In this document: positions 10,737 through 23,064 of the stretch, one piece after another
Numbering within the stretch: position 1 is the first letter of the stretch
Layout of the letters: every line of letters starts with the position of its first letter
Assembly: GCA_037953745.1 (NCBI GenBank)
Contig: JBAKBP010003171.1
Span: 95,208-159,207 of the forward strand
Length of the DNA stretch: 64,000 nt
From: Lithodes maja
Taxonomy: Eukaryota; Arthropoda; Malacostraca; Decapoda; Lithodidae
Reading direction: 5' to 3'
Made by a program: the position numbers and the translations under genes
The notes under the pieces: model-generated
The model's input: the letters and a program-made list of their open reading frames with translations, nothing else
What the model was told of the DNA's origin: nothing
Database searches by the model: none

Positions 10737-12438
10737 TGTGACGCCTCCCGGCGTTAGCAGAATGGTTGCGTGGGGCATTGCAGCTCGCTAGCGCTTGCGA
10801 GGATGGGGGGATAGGCTACAGTTGTCCTAGAATGATCTGCTTTATTTCATTAGTGTCGTGTTGCCACAGACAGTCTAGAAGTGGTCTTTGTTTTGGTCTG
10901 TGGCCACGCCTTATATTTTATATTCGCTATAATATAAATGTTGCTTGTGTGGGAGGCGAGCGAGAGAGTGTGAAGGAGTACAGCAGCGTGGTGAGCTATG
11001 ACACGGCTCGCTTGGGCGCTGACGGCGTTGGCGGCCGGGTGGTCAACTAGTCCCTTCCCGTCGCTGCCTCGTGTTCTTTACCAGCTCAGAGCTTGCCTGA
11101 CACGCGTATCACCTACATCCTTTGCAATTCTGTCCCCCATACTCGCTACTTTGCATACTATCTCTCTCTCTCGACTTCTCCTTTCTCATTCTCTAATCTT
11201 TATTAAACTCAACATCCCTTCTGGTTTCAGCATAGACGTTCACCATCGACCAGTCGTATTGTACGCGAAGCTCTCAGATATTTCCATGTATTAGGTTAAG
11301 GAGGTATTATGCTTTATTGAGGTTTAGAGAGACGGACTTTTCCGTATGTGTCCTCTCTCGGGAAGGTTGTAGACCGGTATATGTCTCCCTTGCAAGGTGT
11401 TGAGTGATTCTTCTTGGTTATCTAAAGCTAGACTGGGGGTAAGGTTACTGTGTCGTTGTCTCCGATGTGTGCAGTGTTAGCTAAGCTCTGCACGACATCG
11501 ACAGGTACTGTGGGAGCCTAAGGTGTCATCGGGTTGGTTTACTTTGCGAGCACAGCGCTGTGGTGTGAGAGGGCCATAGCCTATCCCTCACAACATAGTG
11601 CTGCCTCTTTGTGTTGACTTCTGAGGGATCGCCAGGATAGAGCTAGGTACTAGAGACCTAGATTTATCAAAAGAGCATCCCCGTCATATAACGTAATCTT
11701 CATTATACCACCCTCGGACAACGTTAGGCTACGAGCCGCATGCTCGCCCATTGTTGCCCTGCCTTGATACCCCAGCTAGACTTTATTAACTGAGCAGACG
11801 CTGGTTAGAGATAAGCCCCATTATTATATGTATGCAGCATTATTATTCACAGCACTTTTGAGCCAAGGTTGTTGTTGAGTTGCACAACCCGAGTAGGCTG
11901 TTGCGTTGTGTCACAAAGCATTCCTTTAGTTGTCGAGCATTACTACTTTTGCGCTGTATTTATTATTCGCCTGCCTATTATTACTATATGTCCTAGCATT
12001 TATTGTGACCCGTATTCTGCATTATAATTGTTCAAGATTCTTTACGAACATCTTCCCAGCATCAGACTTATTTCAGAAGTTTCCAGTTGATGTTGCAGGA
12101 CTAGCATTGCACTTTCTTTAATACAGGAGTGCCAGTTATTTGAGTATCTACAGTAACGTTAATTAATCACGTTAACTATCTTTTCTTTGTGTAACATAAT
12201 CGAGTAATCTTTTACTGTTTGAGAATAGGCTGTTTCATTGAGCGTCAGCCTAGTGTGTGTACACCAGTTACCGAGTCATAAGATACCTCGTTGTCCAGGC
12301 ACGACTCAGGGCGGTAATGGTGTTTTGTTTTCCAGTGTTTAAGGCAGGGGTTGGATCTAGTGTTACCGTTGTTGCTTTTTGCCATTATCTAGTCCAATGT
12401 TGAAGAGCCCTGTGCCTTTGAGAACCTGTATCATAACA
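10737..12438 (+). repeat. Element C 5' LTR
   Basis: Starts TGTGACGCCTCCCGGCG and ends ATCATAACA. 1702 bp. An AT-rich TATATTTTATATTCGC segment near 10911 could serve as a promoter, but this is only compositional. A frame at 10766-11050 recurs in the 3' LTR simply because the LTRs are copies, and the 4-base indel near 10980 breaks it, so it is not a gene. Confidence 0.9.
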
Positions 12439-12440
12439 AA

Positions 12441-12448
12441 TGGCGACC
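12441..12448 (+). promoter_or_regulatory. Element C primer-binding site (TGGCGACC)
   Basis: TGGCGACC lies two bases after the 5' LTR. Its complement, GGTCGCCA, fits the 3' end of an arthropod arginine tRNA including the CCA. The match is only 8 bases, but the same octamer sits at the equivalent place in A and B. Confidence 0.6.
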
Positions 12449-12663
12449 TAGCTCAGGATCTTGTGAACTAAGAGATAATTGCAGGATTGTTGTGGTCATT
12501 TGTTTTATTGAGGAATGTAGTGGGCACGTTAGAATTTTTTTGGCAAAGTAGTATAGCACTTGAGAGTCTTCAGACATTTTTGGCAAGTGAATAGTGCTAC
12601 ATAGGAGCTTGGGTACTTCTTTTTTTCTTTTTTTTATAAACGTGAGAATTTTTGGTGGACACC

Positions 12664-15600
12664 ATGGGAGACGAATCAGATCATACTGAGGGTTCAGGGA
12701 ATGATGCAGGCTCTGATGGGCAGATGCCAGGGGGGTTAGTAACTAGTGAGGAGGCCGCAAAGAAGTTTTTGGAGGTGCCTATAACAGCTGATCGACTAGA
12801 GGGAATTAGCAAGTATGGTCTACAGTGTTTGGCTCCCCTCATGGGGCTTAAGGTGGCTCATGGCATCAAGAAGAACGATTTGAGGGCTTGCGTACTGGGG
12901 GCGGCTAGTGAGGTCCAGGGTGGAGAGGGTGCTCGGGGACTTCTGCTCGAGCCCCCCCTCCACTCTACTCCTATCGGGACCTCTAGGATGCCGGAGTTTA
13001 GTACGTTCCCGCAGGCCGATAGCCGCTGGCAGCGTGGTTTAGGATCGCTGGGTGGGCCTCCAATAGTTGCACCTCCTCCTCAAGGTTTCACTACAGAAAT
13101 GCTCTTCCAGCTTGAGATGGCTAAGATGCAGGCTGAGCGTGAGGAACGTCTCGAACTCGCTAAGATAGAGGCTAAGCGACAGGCTGATCTCGAACTCGCT
13201 AAGGCTAAACAACAGACTGATCTCGAACTCGCGAGAATAAAAGCCCAGTCGGAAGCTGAGTCTACCAGGTACCGTGCAGATATCGATCTTGAGAAGACTC
13301 GGGTGGAAACGACAGGGCAACGTCTCGGTGATGGGAATTGTGGGCATGATCAGTCTTTGTCGCACCTGTTGAAGCTAGTCCCTGTATTTGATGAGTCGGG
13401 TGTCACCGAATTTTTCATGAGATTCGAGAAGTGCCAGGAACACCAGTGGCCTGGGGAGAAGTGGGCAGCCCTTGTTTCCTCTAGACTTGTGGGCAAGGGA
13501 CTCAAGGCTCATGATGCATTGCCTATAGAGTCGTGTATTATCTATGAGGAACTCAAGGAGGCTGTCCTGAGAGCATACAAACTACAACCAGAGACGTACA
13601 GGTTGAAGTTCCAGGGTGTTACCAAGGGTCGGGAGAGCACCTTTTTGGAACATGCCCGGGAGCTGTCCGATGCTTTTGGGAATTGGCTGAGGTCGGAGAA
13701 AGCTACTACGTTTGACAACATTAAACAGTTGGTGCTTTTAGAGCAGTTTTTCAAATGCACGGGCGGCGACCTGACGTTAAACCTGAAAAAAAAGCAACCA
13801 AAAACTCTACAGGAGGCACCTGAGATGGCTGACCTCCGGCTATCACTAATTCGTGGGTGCGGGTCTGCCCAGCGTAGTGAGGCAGGTAACAAGGGGCGTG
13901 ACGCCCCACCCCCCCGAGTTAGTGATATACCTTATGCAAACAAGTACAAGAGCCATGATACCAAGACTGACCACAAGACTAGCACTGTCCCGTTTAAGAA
14001 GGGGCCGGGTCCTTCCCAGTACCAAGGGAAGCCCAAAGGGGAGTTGGAGTGTTATCATTGTCATAAAAAGGGGCACTTTGCAAGAGTCTGTCCTAGCAAA
14101 CCACCTACAGCAGCTGTGTCTTTGGCCTGCAACATTGGTGTGTCTCCGAAGTCGTCTGAGTTTGCCTGGGGCAGTTCGTCAGAGGCTGAGGCACAGCCAA
14201 TGCAGAAGCACCTGGGAGGCTCGAACCCTGCTCGGGATGTTTTTTGCGACCATAGAGGGCGGGGTTGCGTGATGTGGGTGGGGCGCAAGCATGGAGTAGA
14301 GGTCTTGCGTGATACAGGTGCTTCCCAGACTCTGATGAAAAACTTGACTGGCTACCCTATAAACGCGGCTCGGGTGGTAGTGGTGCAGGGTATTAATGCA
14401 ACTCGGTCATACCCGCTGGTGCGGTTGGAGTTGGAGGTGGATGGTGTGGCACGTGAATTGGATGTCGGGATTGTGGAGAAACTGCCAGTGGAGGGCGTCG
14501 ACCTTCTTCTTGGCAACGACTTTGCAATGCCCGCTTCTGAGGTTCTACCCTTAGTCGTTGCTGAGAGGCCGGCCGATGTGAGTAGGGAAGAGCAAGAGTG
14601 GGTCGAGCGGTGCCAGACACAACCCATGGCATGTGTTGTCACCCGAGCTCGGGCAGCTATAGTATCACAGCCTAGTCCTCCGTCTTCAGACCAGCGGAGG
14701 AACGATCAACAGGAGGAGGCTAAAGCTGGAGTTGGTTTTAAGAGTTTTGACTCGGCGGCTCTCTTGGGTGATTCAGTATTAGCACCATTACTTAATTCTG
14801 GAGTAGCCCCTGGGCCTGTCATCGAGAGTGACGAGGCTGGGCATGACGAGTCTCCACGACAGCAACGTTATGTACATCGAGAGAGACAGAGGGAGCAGCC
14901 CAGTATCGGGGAAGGTCATGCATTGCTCCGGGAGCAGTTAGATCGCTTGGCACCCTCAGATATACGTCTGTTGCAACTAGAGGACCCTGAGCTCCAAACG
15001 TGTGCTAATGGAGCTGTAGAGCTCGACGAGGACGGCGATGCACAGCCAGGAAATTTATTTTATTTAGAAGGCATCCTCTATAGGCGTTTTCAAGACCCTA
15101 AATGTAGTTGGCAAGAGGGGTCCGGAGTAGTGGACCAGTTGGTGGTGCCACGGGAGTGCAGGGATAGCCTACTGAGGTTGGCGCATGACATACCACTGGC
15201 AGGACATCTAGGGGTGAGAAAAACGGTGGCGGCTTTAGAAAAATTGTTTTGGTGGCCGGGGTTGAAGGGGCAGGTGGTAACCTGTATAGCAATGTGTCAT
15301 ACGTGCCAGAGGGTTGGAAAACCTAACCAAACAATTCCGAGAGCCCCGTTGCACCCCATTCCTGTCAGTGGACCGCCCTTCAGTAAGGTCATCATTGATA
15401 TGGTCGGACCCCTACCCCCTACTAGTGCCGGTAATACATTTCTATTAACTATCATGGATGTGGCCACTCGTTATCCTGATGCATATCCAATGAGAAATGG
15501 CACGGCGAAAACTGTTGTCCGGAACCTGCTCTTCTATTGCTCGCGGTATGGTTACCCGCAAGAGGTGCAATCGGACCAAGGTTCTAATTTTACATCTAAT

Positions 15601-16860
15601 CTGTTCAAACAAACTATGATTCAGCATGGCATCAGCACTGTCGTCTCTTCTGCATATCACCCGGAGAGTCAAGGGGTGTTGGAGAGGTGGCACGCCACGC
15701 TGAAAAGCATGCTTCGATGTTACTGCGCAGAGAACGGAAAGGATTGGAACCTTGGTCTGCCGTATGTTTTGTTCGCTGCAAGAGAAGTACCTGGAGAGAG
15801 TCTCGGTTTCAGTCCGAATGAGCTTGTTTTCGGGCATCAGGTGAGGGGCCCTCTCCACATGGTGAAGGAGATTTGGGAGGGTACCACTAAGCCATGTTCT
15901 ATGTTGAGATACGTCCTCGAGAGCAGGGAGAGAATGCTTAGAAGTCTGGAGCTGGCCGGGCGTAATTTGGTGAGTTCGCAGGCCCGTATGAAGGACAGGT
16001 ACGATACTAAGACGAAACTCTGGGAGTTTCAGGTAGGTCAAGAGGTGTTGGTCCTGCTGCCTTTGTCAGGTCATCCTCTGGCTGCCAAGCACGCTGGGCC
16101 TTATCGGGTGGTGTCAAAGATCTCCGATCTAGATTACCTAGTTGCCACTCCAGACCGGAAGAAGCGTAACCAACTATGCCACATTAATTTGTTGAAGGAG
16201 TATGTGAGGCGCCCACCTGAGTCACTAGCTGTCCCTGTGTTGACCTGCCGCGGTCATGGTGGAGAAGGAGAAGGGGGCAGCAATGATCAGGTGGATGATA
16301 ACTGGGATTGTCATGTCTCGGCTGATCAGTGGGTGGGGAATTCGAGCCAATGTGCGCACGATGCTCTGGCGCACCTGCCGGAGGAACAGCAGGTGGCAGT
16401 GCAGCGCCTGTTCGATTCATACCCCACTGTATTTGCCGAGCACCCAGGCCTCACTACTCAAGCGGTGCATGATGTCGACGTAGGAGAGCACCCCCCCTTC
16501 AAGTCGATACCTTATCGGGTGCCACCCATTAAACTCCCAGCGCTCAGGGATGAGCTGGAGTATATGCTGGCGAGAGGCTTGATCGAGAAGGGGGCAGTAC
16601 GGTGGACTTCTCCTGTCACTCTGCAGCCCAAACCTGATGGAAAAGTTCGGTTCTGCATTGACTTTAGGCGGTTGAACGGGTTGACCCCCACCAATGCGTA
16701 TCCTCTTCCCCGGGTGGATGACAGTGTGGATAAGATCGGGAAAGCAAGGTACTTGACCAAGGTAGACCTCGTCAAAGGCTACTGGCAAGTACCACTGTCT
16801 GAGCGGGCTAAAGAGGTGTGCGGGTTTGTGGTGGATGGCAGTACTTACCGTTGCAACGTA
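12664..16860 (+). pseudogene. Element C gag-pol, N-terminal part (Gag, PR, INT, first part of RT)
   Basis: Start chosen at the ATG in ACCATGG (12664). About 1399 codons in one frame, with numbering from that ATG. Gag has an Ala/Glu/Lys-rich coiled coil around residues 135-215, a SCAN-like capsid domain around LEQF at residues 359-362 and a CCHC knuckle from Cys463 (CYHCHKKGHFARVC). Protease has DTGAS at Asp550. The integrase H2C2 module is HDIPLAGH...CHTCQ, and the catalytic triad is Asp912, Asp971 and Glu1007 with the canonical 35-residue D-E spacing, followed by a GPYRVV (GPY/F) module. RT starts with KPDGKVRFCIDFRRLN and breaks off after YRCNV, where the LINE inserted. The frame then runs 19 codons into LINE sequence. 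Confidence 0.9.
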
Positions 16861-18419
16861 CAAAGTACAAAGGAAGTACAAAGAAGTACAAAGGAAATCA
16901 AGCAACAGCAGGTCTAGTGACCCTTCTAGGCTGCTTGTCCTCCAAAACACTGAGGATCAAGTGTCCAAACAGTGGTTTAGAGTGGGTAAGGGAACATTGG
17001 AAAGGGAACTACTGCCCTGGAACTAATGTCTGTGGCAGTACTAGGAAGGTAGTAGGGGACATATGGGTTAGTAACTGAGGGGAGGATAAAAAAAAGTTAT
17101 TCATTTACAAACGCAGTCAGTCGCGGGTTTGATGCGAGATATTTGTCTAGGCGGAGTTTAAATGAATCAACAGTGCTGCAGTCTATAACGTCTCGGGGAA
17201 GCCCATTCCACAAGTTGACAACTCGATTGAAGAAGAAATTCTTAGATTCGTGTGAGTTAAAAGATTTACCAATAATTTTGCAACCGTTTCCCCGCGTGTA
17301 ATTAGATTGGTCGATAGTGAAGTACTTACTACAGTTCATATTGTCGATGCCTTTGATGATTTTGAACACTTGAATTAAGTCACCTCTTAATCTGCGCTGG
17401 GTTAAAGGAAATAGATTTAATTCTCTAAGACGCTCTTCGTATGGTTTGTTCTTTAGGCTAGGTATCATTTTGGTAACTCTACGTTGAACTCGTTCTAGCT
17501 TGTTTATGTCTTTTTGGTAATAAGGGCACCAGCATTGAACGCAGTATTCCAGAAGAGGGCGGACTAAGGAATTGTAAAGGGTTAGGATAACGTCTTTGGA
17601 TTTATGCTCAAATGACCTGCCTACAAAGCCAATTATTTTGTTTGCCTTCTTAACAACTTCTGAACATTGTTGACTCGGTTTTAGGTTACTCGATATTGTT
17701 ACTCCCAGATCGGTTTCTCTGTTTACATTCTTAAGCTGAGTGCCATTCATCGAATAGTTTGCTTTCTCATTTAGGTATCCGATATGTAGTACTTTACATT
17801 TATCCACATTGAAACTCATTTGCCAAATTTGAGCCCAATGTGACAATTTATCTAGATTGTGTTGCATATCGTCATCTTGATCTTTTGAGAGTACGCTATT
17901 TGCAATTTTTGTATCGTCAGCAAATTTTGAGATTGTACAGGTGAGACCCTCATCTATGTCGTTGATGTAAATTAGAAAGAGAATTGGTCCTAGTACCGAT
18001 CCCTGGGGTACCCCGCTACTTACATTGGTCCATTTAGATGCCTTACCGTTTATGACTACTCTTTGCGTTCTGTCGCTGAGCCAATTTTCTATCCATTTCA
18101 ACACACCGTCTTGTATTCCATGCGCTTTTAGTTTTAGCAGTAAACGTTTGTGGGGAACTTTGTCAAAGGCCTTTTGAAAATCAAGGTATATAATATCTAC
18201 AGCTTTACTCTCATCGTAGAGGTTGAGGATATCGTGGAAGAAGTCTAAGAGGTTTGTTAAACAGGAACGTTTTTTACAAAAGCCGTGTTGAGTATCTTTA
18301 AGTATGTTATTTTCCTCTAAGTGATTTACGAGTCTGTCTCTTATGACCGTTTCTAGCATTTTACATACAACTGAGGTTAAGCTAATTGGACGATAGTTAC
18401 TGGGTAGGGATTTGCTGCC
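16861..18419 (-). mobile_element. 5'-truncated CR1-group LINE inserted in element C
   Basis: Reverse-oriented insertion inside the RT of C. Its 3' end (left) carries about three short repeats of TTTGTACTTC type (16861-16897), as in CR1/L2-like LINEs that end in microsatellites rather than poly(A). Next comes about 200 bp of 3' untranslated sequence, then an RT frame. Its 5' end stops inside an RT motif (KGSKS...PSNYRPISLTS). Host coding resumes at GLKNA near 18423, and only a few bases of host seem to be missing at the junction. Confidence 0.8.
17097..18416 (-). pseudogene. CR1-group LINE reverse transcriptase, C-terminal part
   Basis: Open frame of 420 codons from the first ATG (18359), with in-frame similarity continuing upstream to about 18416 (GSKS, PSNYRPISLTSVVCK). 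Visible RT landmarks include QHGFCKKRSCLTNLL, YLDFQKAFDKVPH, SSGVPQGSVLGPILF and FADD at residues 146-149, with both catalytic aspartates present. The C-terminal half has LEYCVQCWCPY, ERVQRRVTKMI and a final NLWNGLPRDV motif. The frame is uninterrupted, so the insertion is young, but the endonuclease and N-terminal RT are missing. It cannot be autonomous. Confidence 0.85.
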
Positions 18420-19313
18420 TTTGGTCTGAAAAATGCACTGGCCACTTTCCAGAGCTTAATGAACGACATCGTAGCAGACATCCCAAACTGTACTGTCTAC
18501 CTTGATGACGTGATCATTTATGACAACGATTTCCAAAGTCACTGTGAGCATATAGAAGCCTTATTTAGTCAACTTAGTAAAGCAGGCTTGGTGGTTAATC
18601 TGGGCAAGTGTGACTTTGTGCAAGCCACGGTGCAGTATCTGGGGTTTGTGGTTGGGTTAGGGCAGGTGAGCCCGCCCCAACAGAAGATACAGGCTATCGA
18701 CTTGTTCCCCAGGGCGACCACCAAGCGGCAGATCATGAGATTTTTGGGCATGATTGGGTATTACCGCCGCTTTATAAGTGGCTATTCTACTGTGTTAGCT
18801 CCTTTGACAGATCTACTAGCTAAAGATAAAAAGTTCCGCTGGGCACCTGAGTGTGAGCAGGCGTTTCGAATAGTTAAACACCTTTTATGCACTCACCCTA
18901 TCCTCAGGGCCCCGGACTTTGAACGACCATTTCAGTTGGCGACTGATGCCAGCGGAGTAGGGGCTGGTGCCGTACTTTTGCAGACAGACGAGGAAGGTCT
19001 TGAGCATCCAGTCAGTTTCTTTTCAAAGAAATTTAATTCAGCACAGAAAAACTATTCGGTTGTTGAAAAGGAACTGCTGGCAATCGTGTTAGCGCTCAGA
19101 CACTTTGAGGTCTATGTTCCTGCATATGGGCCAGTCGTGGTAGTGTATACCGACCACCACCCGCTTAAATTCCTCAATCAATTCCACAACCGGAATATGA
19201 GGCTGACCAGATGGTCGCTCATGTTACAAGAGTACAACTTAGACATTCGCCATATTGCCGGTTGTGAGAATGTGATTGTGGACTGTCTGTCGCGGGTGGA
19301 GGATCCGGGGTAG
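18420..19313 (+). pseudogene. Element C pol, C-terminal part (RT palm, RNase H)
   Basis: Continuation of the interrupted polyprotein. It resumes at FGLKNA, passes FQSLMNDIVADIPNC and reaches the catalytic YLDD (18498-18509). Connection motifs LGFVVGLG and FLGMIGYYRRFI follow. RNase H then begins with ATDASGVGAGAVLLQ and includes SFFSKKFN, EKELLAIVLALRHF and YTDHHPLKFL. It ends DCLSRVEDPG at a TAG (19311), the same C-terminus as A and B. Apart from the LINE, the frame is intact. Confidence 0.9.
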
Positions 19314-19813
19314 GCTACCACAGTATGTTGATATAGCCTCCTGTCTTGGCTCGCGGTGTATTTTTGCGCTGGTGCTTGTTGGCTCGCGTGTGTAGCATCA
19401 GCGTAGGGTCGCAGGGCAGGAGTTGTTGGCTTTGATTAGAAGAAAATTAGGCTACATCTATAGTAGCCACCAAAAAAACAACATTAAAATAAAATATGAA
19501 AAATTAAATAAAAACTCTTTCTTTTTAATAATTTATTTTAAGATAATATTGTAGCTGAGTACTGAGTGCAGATGATTTTCCCTCAGTTGGCTGTGCTTCT
19601 TAAAGCTCGCTCTGGGAGCACAATGTTATGAATTGATGTATTATATTTGGGAAAGGTGATAAGATTTTTTTTATATAAAAATGTATTTTTTTTTTGAGGA
19701 GACTGAGCTTGCATTCCATGAGTGGCAGAGTGGTTAGGAGTGGCAGATTTTAGCGACATTCTGCCTGTTCAGATATGGGCTCATGGTTGAGTGTCCCATA
19801 TCTTGGGGGGGGG
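19314..19813 (+). other. Element C 3' untranslated region with polypurine tract
   Basis: Non-coding stretch between the pol stop and the 3' LTR. A nine-base G run (19805-19813) directly precedes the LTR and is the expected polypurine tract for plus-strand priming. A GTGGCAGAGTGGTTAGG stretch near 19721 resembles a tRNA A box, but no proper B box follows. Confidence 0.7.
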
Positions 19814-21506
19814 TGTGACGCCTCCCGGCGTTAGCAGAATGGTTGCGTGGGGCATTGCAGCTCGCTAGCGCTCGCCAGGATGGGGGGATAGGCTACAGTT
19901 GTCCTAGAATGATCTGCTTTATTTCATTAGTGTCGTGTTGCCACAGACAGTCTAGAAGTGGTCTTTGTTTTGGTCTGTGGCCACGCCTTATATTTTATAT
20001 TCGCTATAATATAAATGTTGCTTGTGTGGGAGGTGAGCGAGAGAGTGTGAAGGAGTACACCCAGCAGCGTGGTGAGCTATGACACGGCTCGCTTGGGCGC
20101 TGACGGCGTTGGCGGCCGGGTGGTCAACTAGTCCCTTCCCGTCGCTGCCTCGTGTTCTTTACCAGCTCAGAGCTTGCCTGACACGCGTATCACCTACATC
20201 CTTTGCAATTCTGTCCCCCATACTCGCTACTTTGCATACTATCTCTCTCTCTCTCGACTTCTCCTTTCTCATTCTCTAATCTTTATTAAACTCAACATCC
20301 CTTCTGGTTTCAGCATAGACGTTCACCGTCGACCAGTCGTATTGTACGCGAAGCTCTCAGATATTTCCATGTATTAGGTTAAGGAGGTATTATGCTTTAT
20401 TGAGGTTTAGAGAGACGGACTTTTCCGTATGTGTCCTCTCTCGGGAAGGTTGTAGACCGGTATATGTCTCCCTTGCAAGGTGTTGAGTGATTCTTCTTGG
20501 TTATCTAAAGCTAGACTGGGGGTAAGGTTACTGTGTCATTGTCTCCGATGTGTGCAGTGTTAGCTAAGCTCTGCACGACATCGACAGGTACTGTGGGAGC
20601 CTAAGTTGTCTTTGGGTTGGTTTACTTTGCGAGCACAGCGCTGTGGTGTGAGAGGGCCATAGCCTATCCCTCACAACATAGTGCTGCCTCTTTGTGTTGA
20701 CTTCTGAGGGATCGCCAGGATAGAGCTAGGTACTAGAGACCTAGATTTATCAAGAGAGCATCCCCGTCATATAACGTAATCTTCATTATACCACCCTCGG
20801 ACAACGTTAGGCTACGAGCCGCATGCTCGCCCATTGTTGCCCTGCCTTGATACCCCAGCTAGACTTTATTAACTGAGCAGACGCTGGTTAGAGATAAGCC
20901 CCATTATTATATGTATGCAGCATTATTATTCACTGCACTTTTGAGCCAAGGTTGTTGTTGAGTTGCACAACCCGAGTAGGCTGTTGCGTTGTGTCACAAA
21001 GCATTTCTTTAGTTGTCGAGCATTACTACCTTTGCGCTGTCTTTATTATTCGCCTGCCTATTATTACTATATGTCCTAGCATTTATTGTGACCCGTATTC
21101 TGCATTATAATTGTTCAAGATTCTTTACGAACATCTTCCCAGCATCAGACTTATTTCAGAATTTTCCAGTTGATGTTGCAGGACTAGCATTGCACTTTCT
21201 TTAATACAGGAGTGCCAGTTATTTGAGTATCTACCGTAACGTTAATCAATCACGTTAACTATCTTTTCTTTGTGTAACATAATCGAGTAATCTTTTACTG
21301 TTTGAGAATAGGTTGTTTCATTGAGCGTCAGCCTAGTGTGTGTGCACCAGTTACCTCATTGTCCAGGCACGACTCAGGGCGGTAATGGTGTTTTGTTTTC
21401 CAGTGTTTAAGGCAGGGGTTGGATCTAGTGTTACCGTTGTTGCTTTTTGCCATTATCTAGTCCAATGTTGAAGAGCCCTGTGTCTTTGAGAACCTGGATC
21501 GTAACA
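19814..21506 (+). repeat. Element C 3' LTR
   Basis: 1693 bp, TGTGACGCCTCCCGGCG to ATCGTAACA. Differs from the 5' LTR by about 20 substitutions, a 4-base insertion near 20057, a 2-base CT expansion near 20250 and a 12-base loss near 21355. Confidence 0.9.
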
Positions 21507-22111
21507 ATATGCATTGTATTTTTAAGGCTTTAGACAACCACGCAATAAATCGGAAACTATATTTCTCCTTCCTCTCATGTTCAGAATCACTCTCGACTTG
21601 CCACTATCTGAATAGTACAATACTACATGACCAAAAACAGGGTAAAGGTAGGCAAGTCGAGGCACTGTGTCCCACGGGGAACCTGTGTGGGAGTATACGT
21701 GAACAACTCGAACCCGATAAGCACCATCAGTAGAGGTTAGCCAAAATCCTCTTAAATCGTGCCCTGCAAGCAGCTAGAAGTCTGGACGAGAGTGTGTGTG
21801 TAGTGCTGCACTGGAAGTGGCCTGCGCTATTAATACCTGTGTGAAGGTATTCCCGGCCCCCTTGGTAAACAGGCCAAGACAGACAACGCACTCGGTCGCC
21901 CACACGTGTGTCAGATATCTACAAGGCCACTTTCTACTATACTCCAACTCAAATTAAGTGCTTCTTGTTTTACTTATGTGTTTCGTGATTATTGCAAAGG
22001 TTGTGTATGATATGTTATGTGTTCAATCTAACATAGATATGTGAGATCTATTATTCTCACCTTAGTCTGTGTTACTCGTGTCGAGAGAACATACAAACTC
22101 TATCTTGGGAT

Positions 22112-22112
<1 letters not shown>

Positions 22113-22178
<66 letters not shown>
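22113..22178. repeat. (TA)n microsatellite
   Basis: About 33 uninterrupted TA dinucleotides inside solo LTR (i). The frame across it is an artefact. Confidence 0.95.
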
Positions 22179-22179
<1 letters not shown>

Positions 22180-23064
22180 TGAGTAATATACTGTATATTC
22201 ATATATTACCACCAAGGTTTATATAAATATTCGTTCGGCAATAATACCGCACTATTACACGTAAATGTATCACCCCTGTCAGATCTTATACTACGTTACT
22301 AGGATCATCAGGGTACGTCATCGTGTATAGATGTTCACAGAGAGTGTTATATATTTTGTCTTTTAGTCAGACTCATATTATTTATGTTTCTGGGCTTCAA
22401 AACCAGGTTAAACATTATTTCGAATTTATAGTAATTATATTTTGTCCACATCGCGTTAATATTTCTATGTCGAGGAGTCAGTCTTACACACAAGACTAAT
22501 ATTAATTTCAGCTCAGTTCCCTGAACTAATATTCACAAATATAACTCTATACGTTAGTAGAGAAATAAACCCTCTCTTATTATTAATAACTTATTCGTTA
22601 TTTATCATTCAACTGATATTCTTATTTATATATTTTAACCTCATTGAGACGGTGTGTTCCAAGACTAATCGCATTTATGCTCTAGAATCTAGATGTATAT
22701 TCATCACATATGTATTTAATTGTAGTTTATCATTCATTATTATTAACTAATTCAATTACCATATATGCTTTAAGAATATTATTATTCATTCTTGAGTCAG
22801 TTTTGAGAGTATTCTAATATAGATACGACTCAACCATCATTACTATTATTTATCTATGCCCGTGCCCTGATTGAAAGTGAAATAAAAACCTGTGAAACCC
22901 AACCGTGCATTCTCTAACATTGGTGGAGATTGAGGAGATTTATAATTGCATATTTGGAGTCAGTTGTGTTCCTGCTGAGTGTTATAATTCTAAAAAGCTT
23001 TCCTAAGGGGGGAAGATAGAACTGACTTAATCGGGCAAGAATTATTGCCCGGCATAACAGAATT

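Larger units (their letters stand above)
10737..21506 (+). mobile_element. Element C: full-length Gmr1-like LTR retrotransposon with nested LINE
   Basis: Complete element with 1.7-kb LTRs (10737-12438 and 19814-21506), TG...CA ends, primer-binding site, gag-pol frame, polypurine tract and a 4-bp ATAT duplication (10733-10736 and 21507-21510). It lies inside solo LTR (i). The domain order is Gag-PR-INT-RT-RNase H. A CR1-group LINE at about 16861-18419 splits the RT. Without the LINE it would be about 9.2 kb, matching A and B. The two LTRs differ at roughly 20 positions plus a few indels by eye, so it is older than A and B. Confidence 0.92.
10152..23059 (+). mobile_element. Solo LTR (i) of a second LTR family, split by element C
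   Basis: LTR sequence comprises 10152-10736 and 21511-23059, about 2.13 kb once element C and one duplicated ATAT are removed. It starts TGAGATGACAGGG and ends GGCATAACA. The right part aligns with solo LTR (ii): TCGTTCGGcAAtaAT with TTGTTCGGGAAATTAT, the ATCATCAGgGTACGT segment, and the tail near 22885 (AATAAAAACCTGTGAAACCC with AATAAAACTTGTGAAACTC). The tail contains a poly(A) signal. It is bracketed by a 5-bp near-duplication. Family class beyond LTR retrotransposon is unknown. Confidence 0.7.

Noticed and set aside
19715..19800. tRNA-like A box before the element C 3' LTR
   Set aside because: The A-box match is fair but there is no acceptable B box or cloverleaf, and the position is inside the element's 3' untranslated region.
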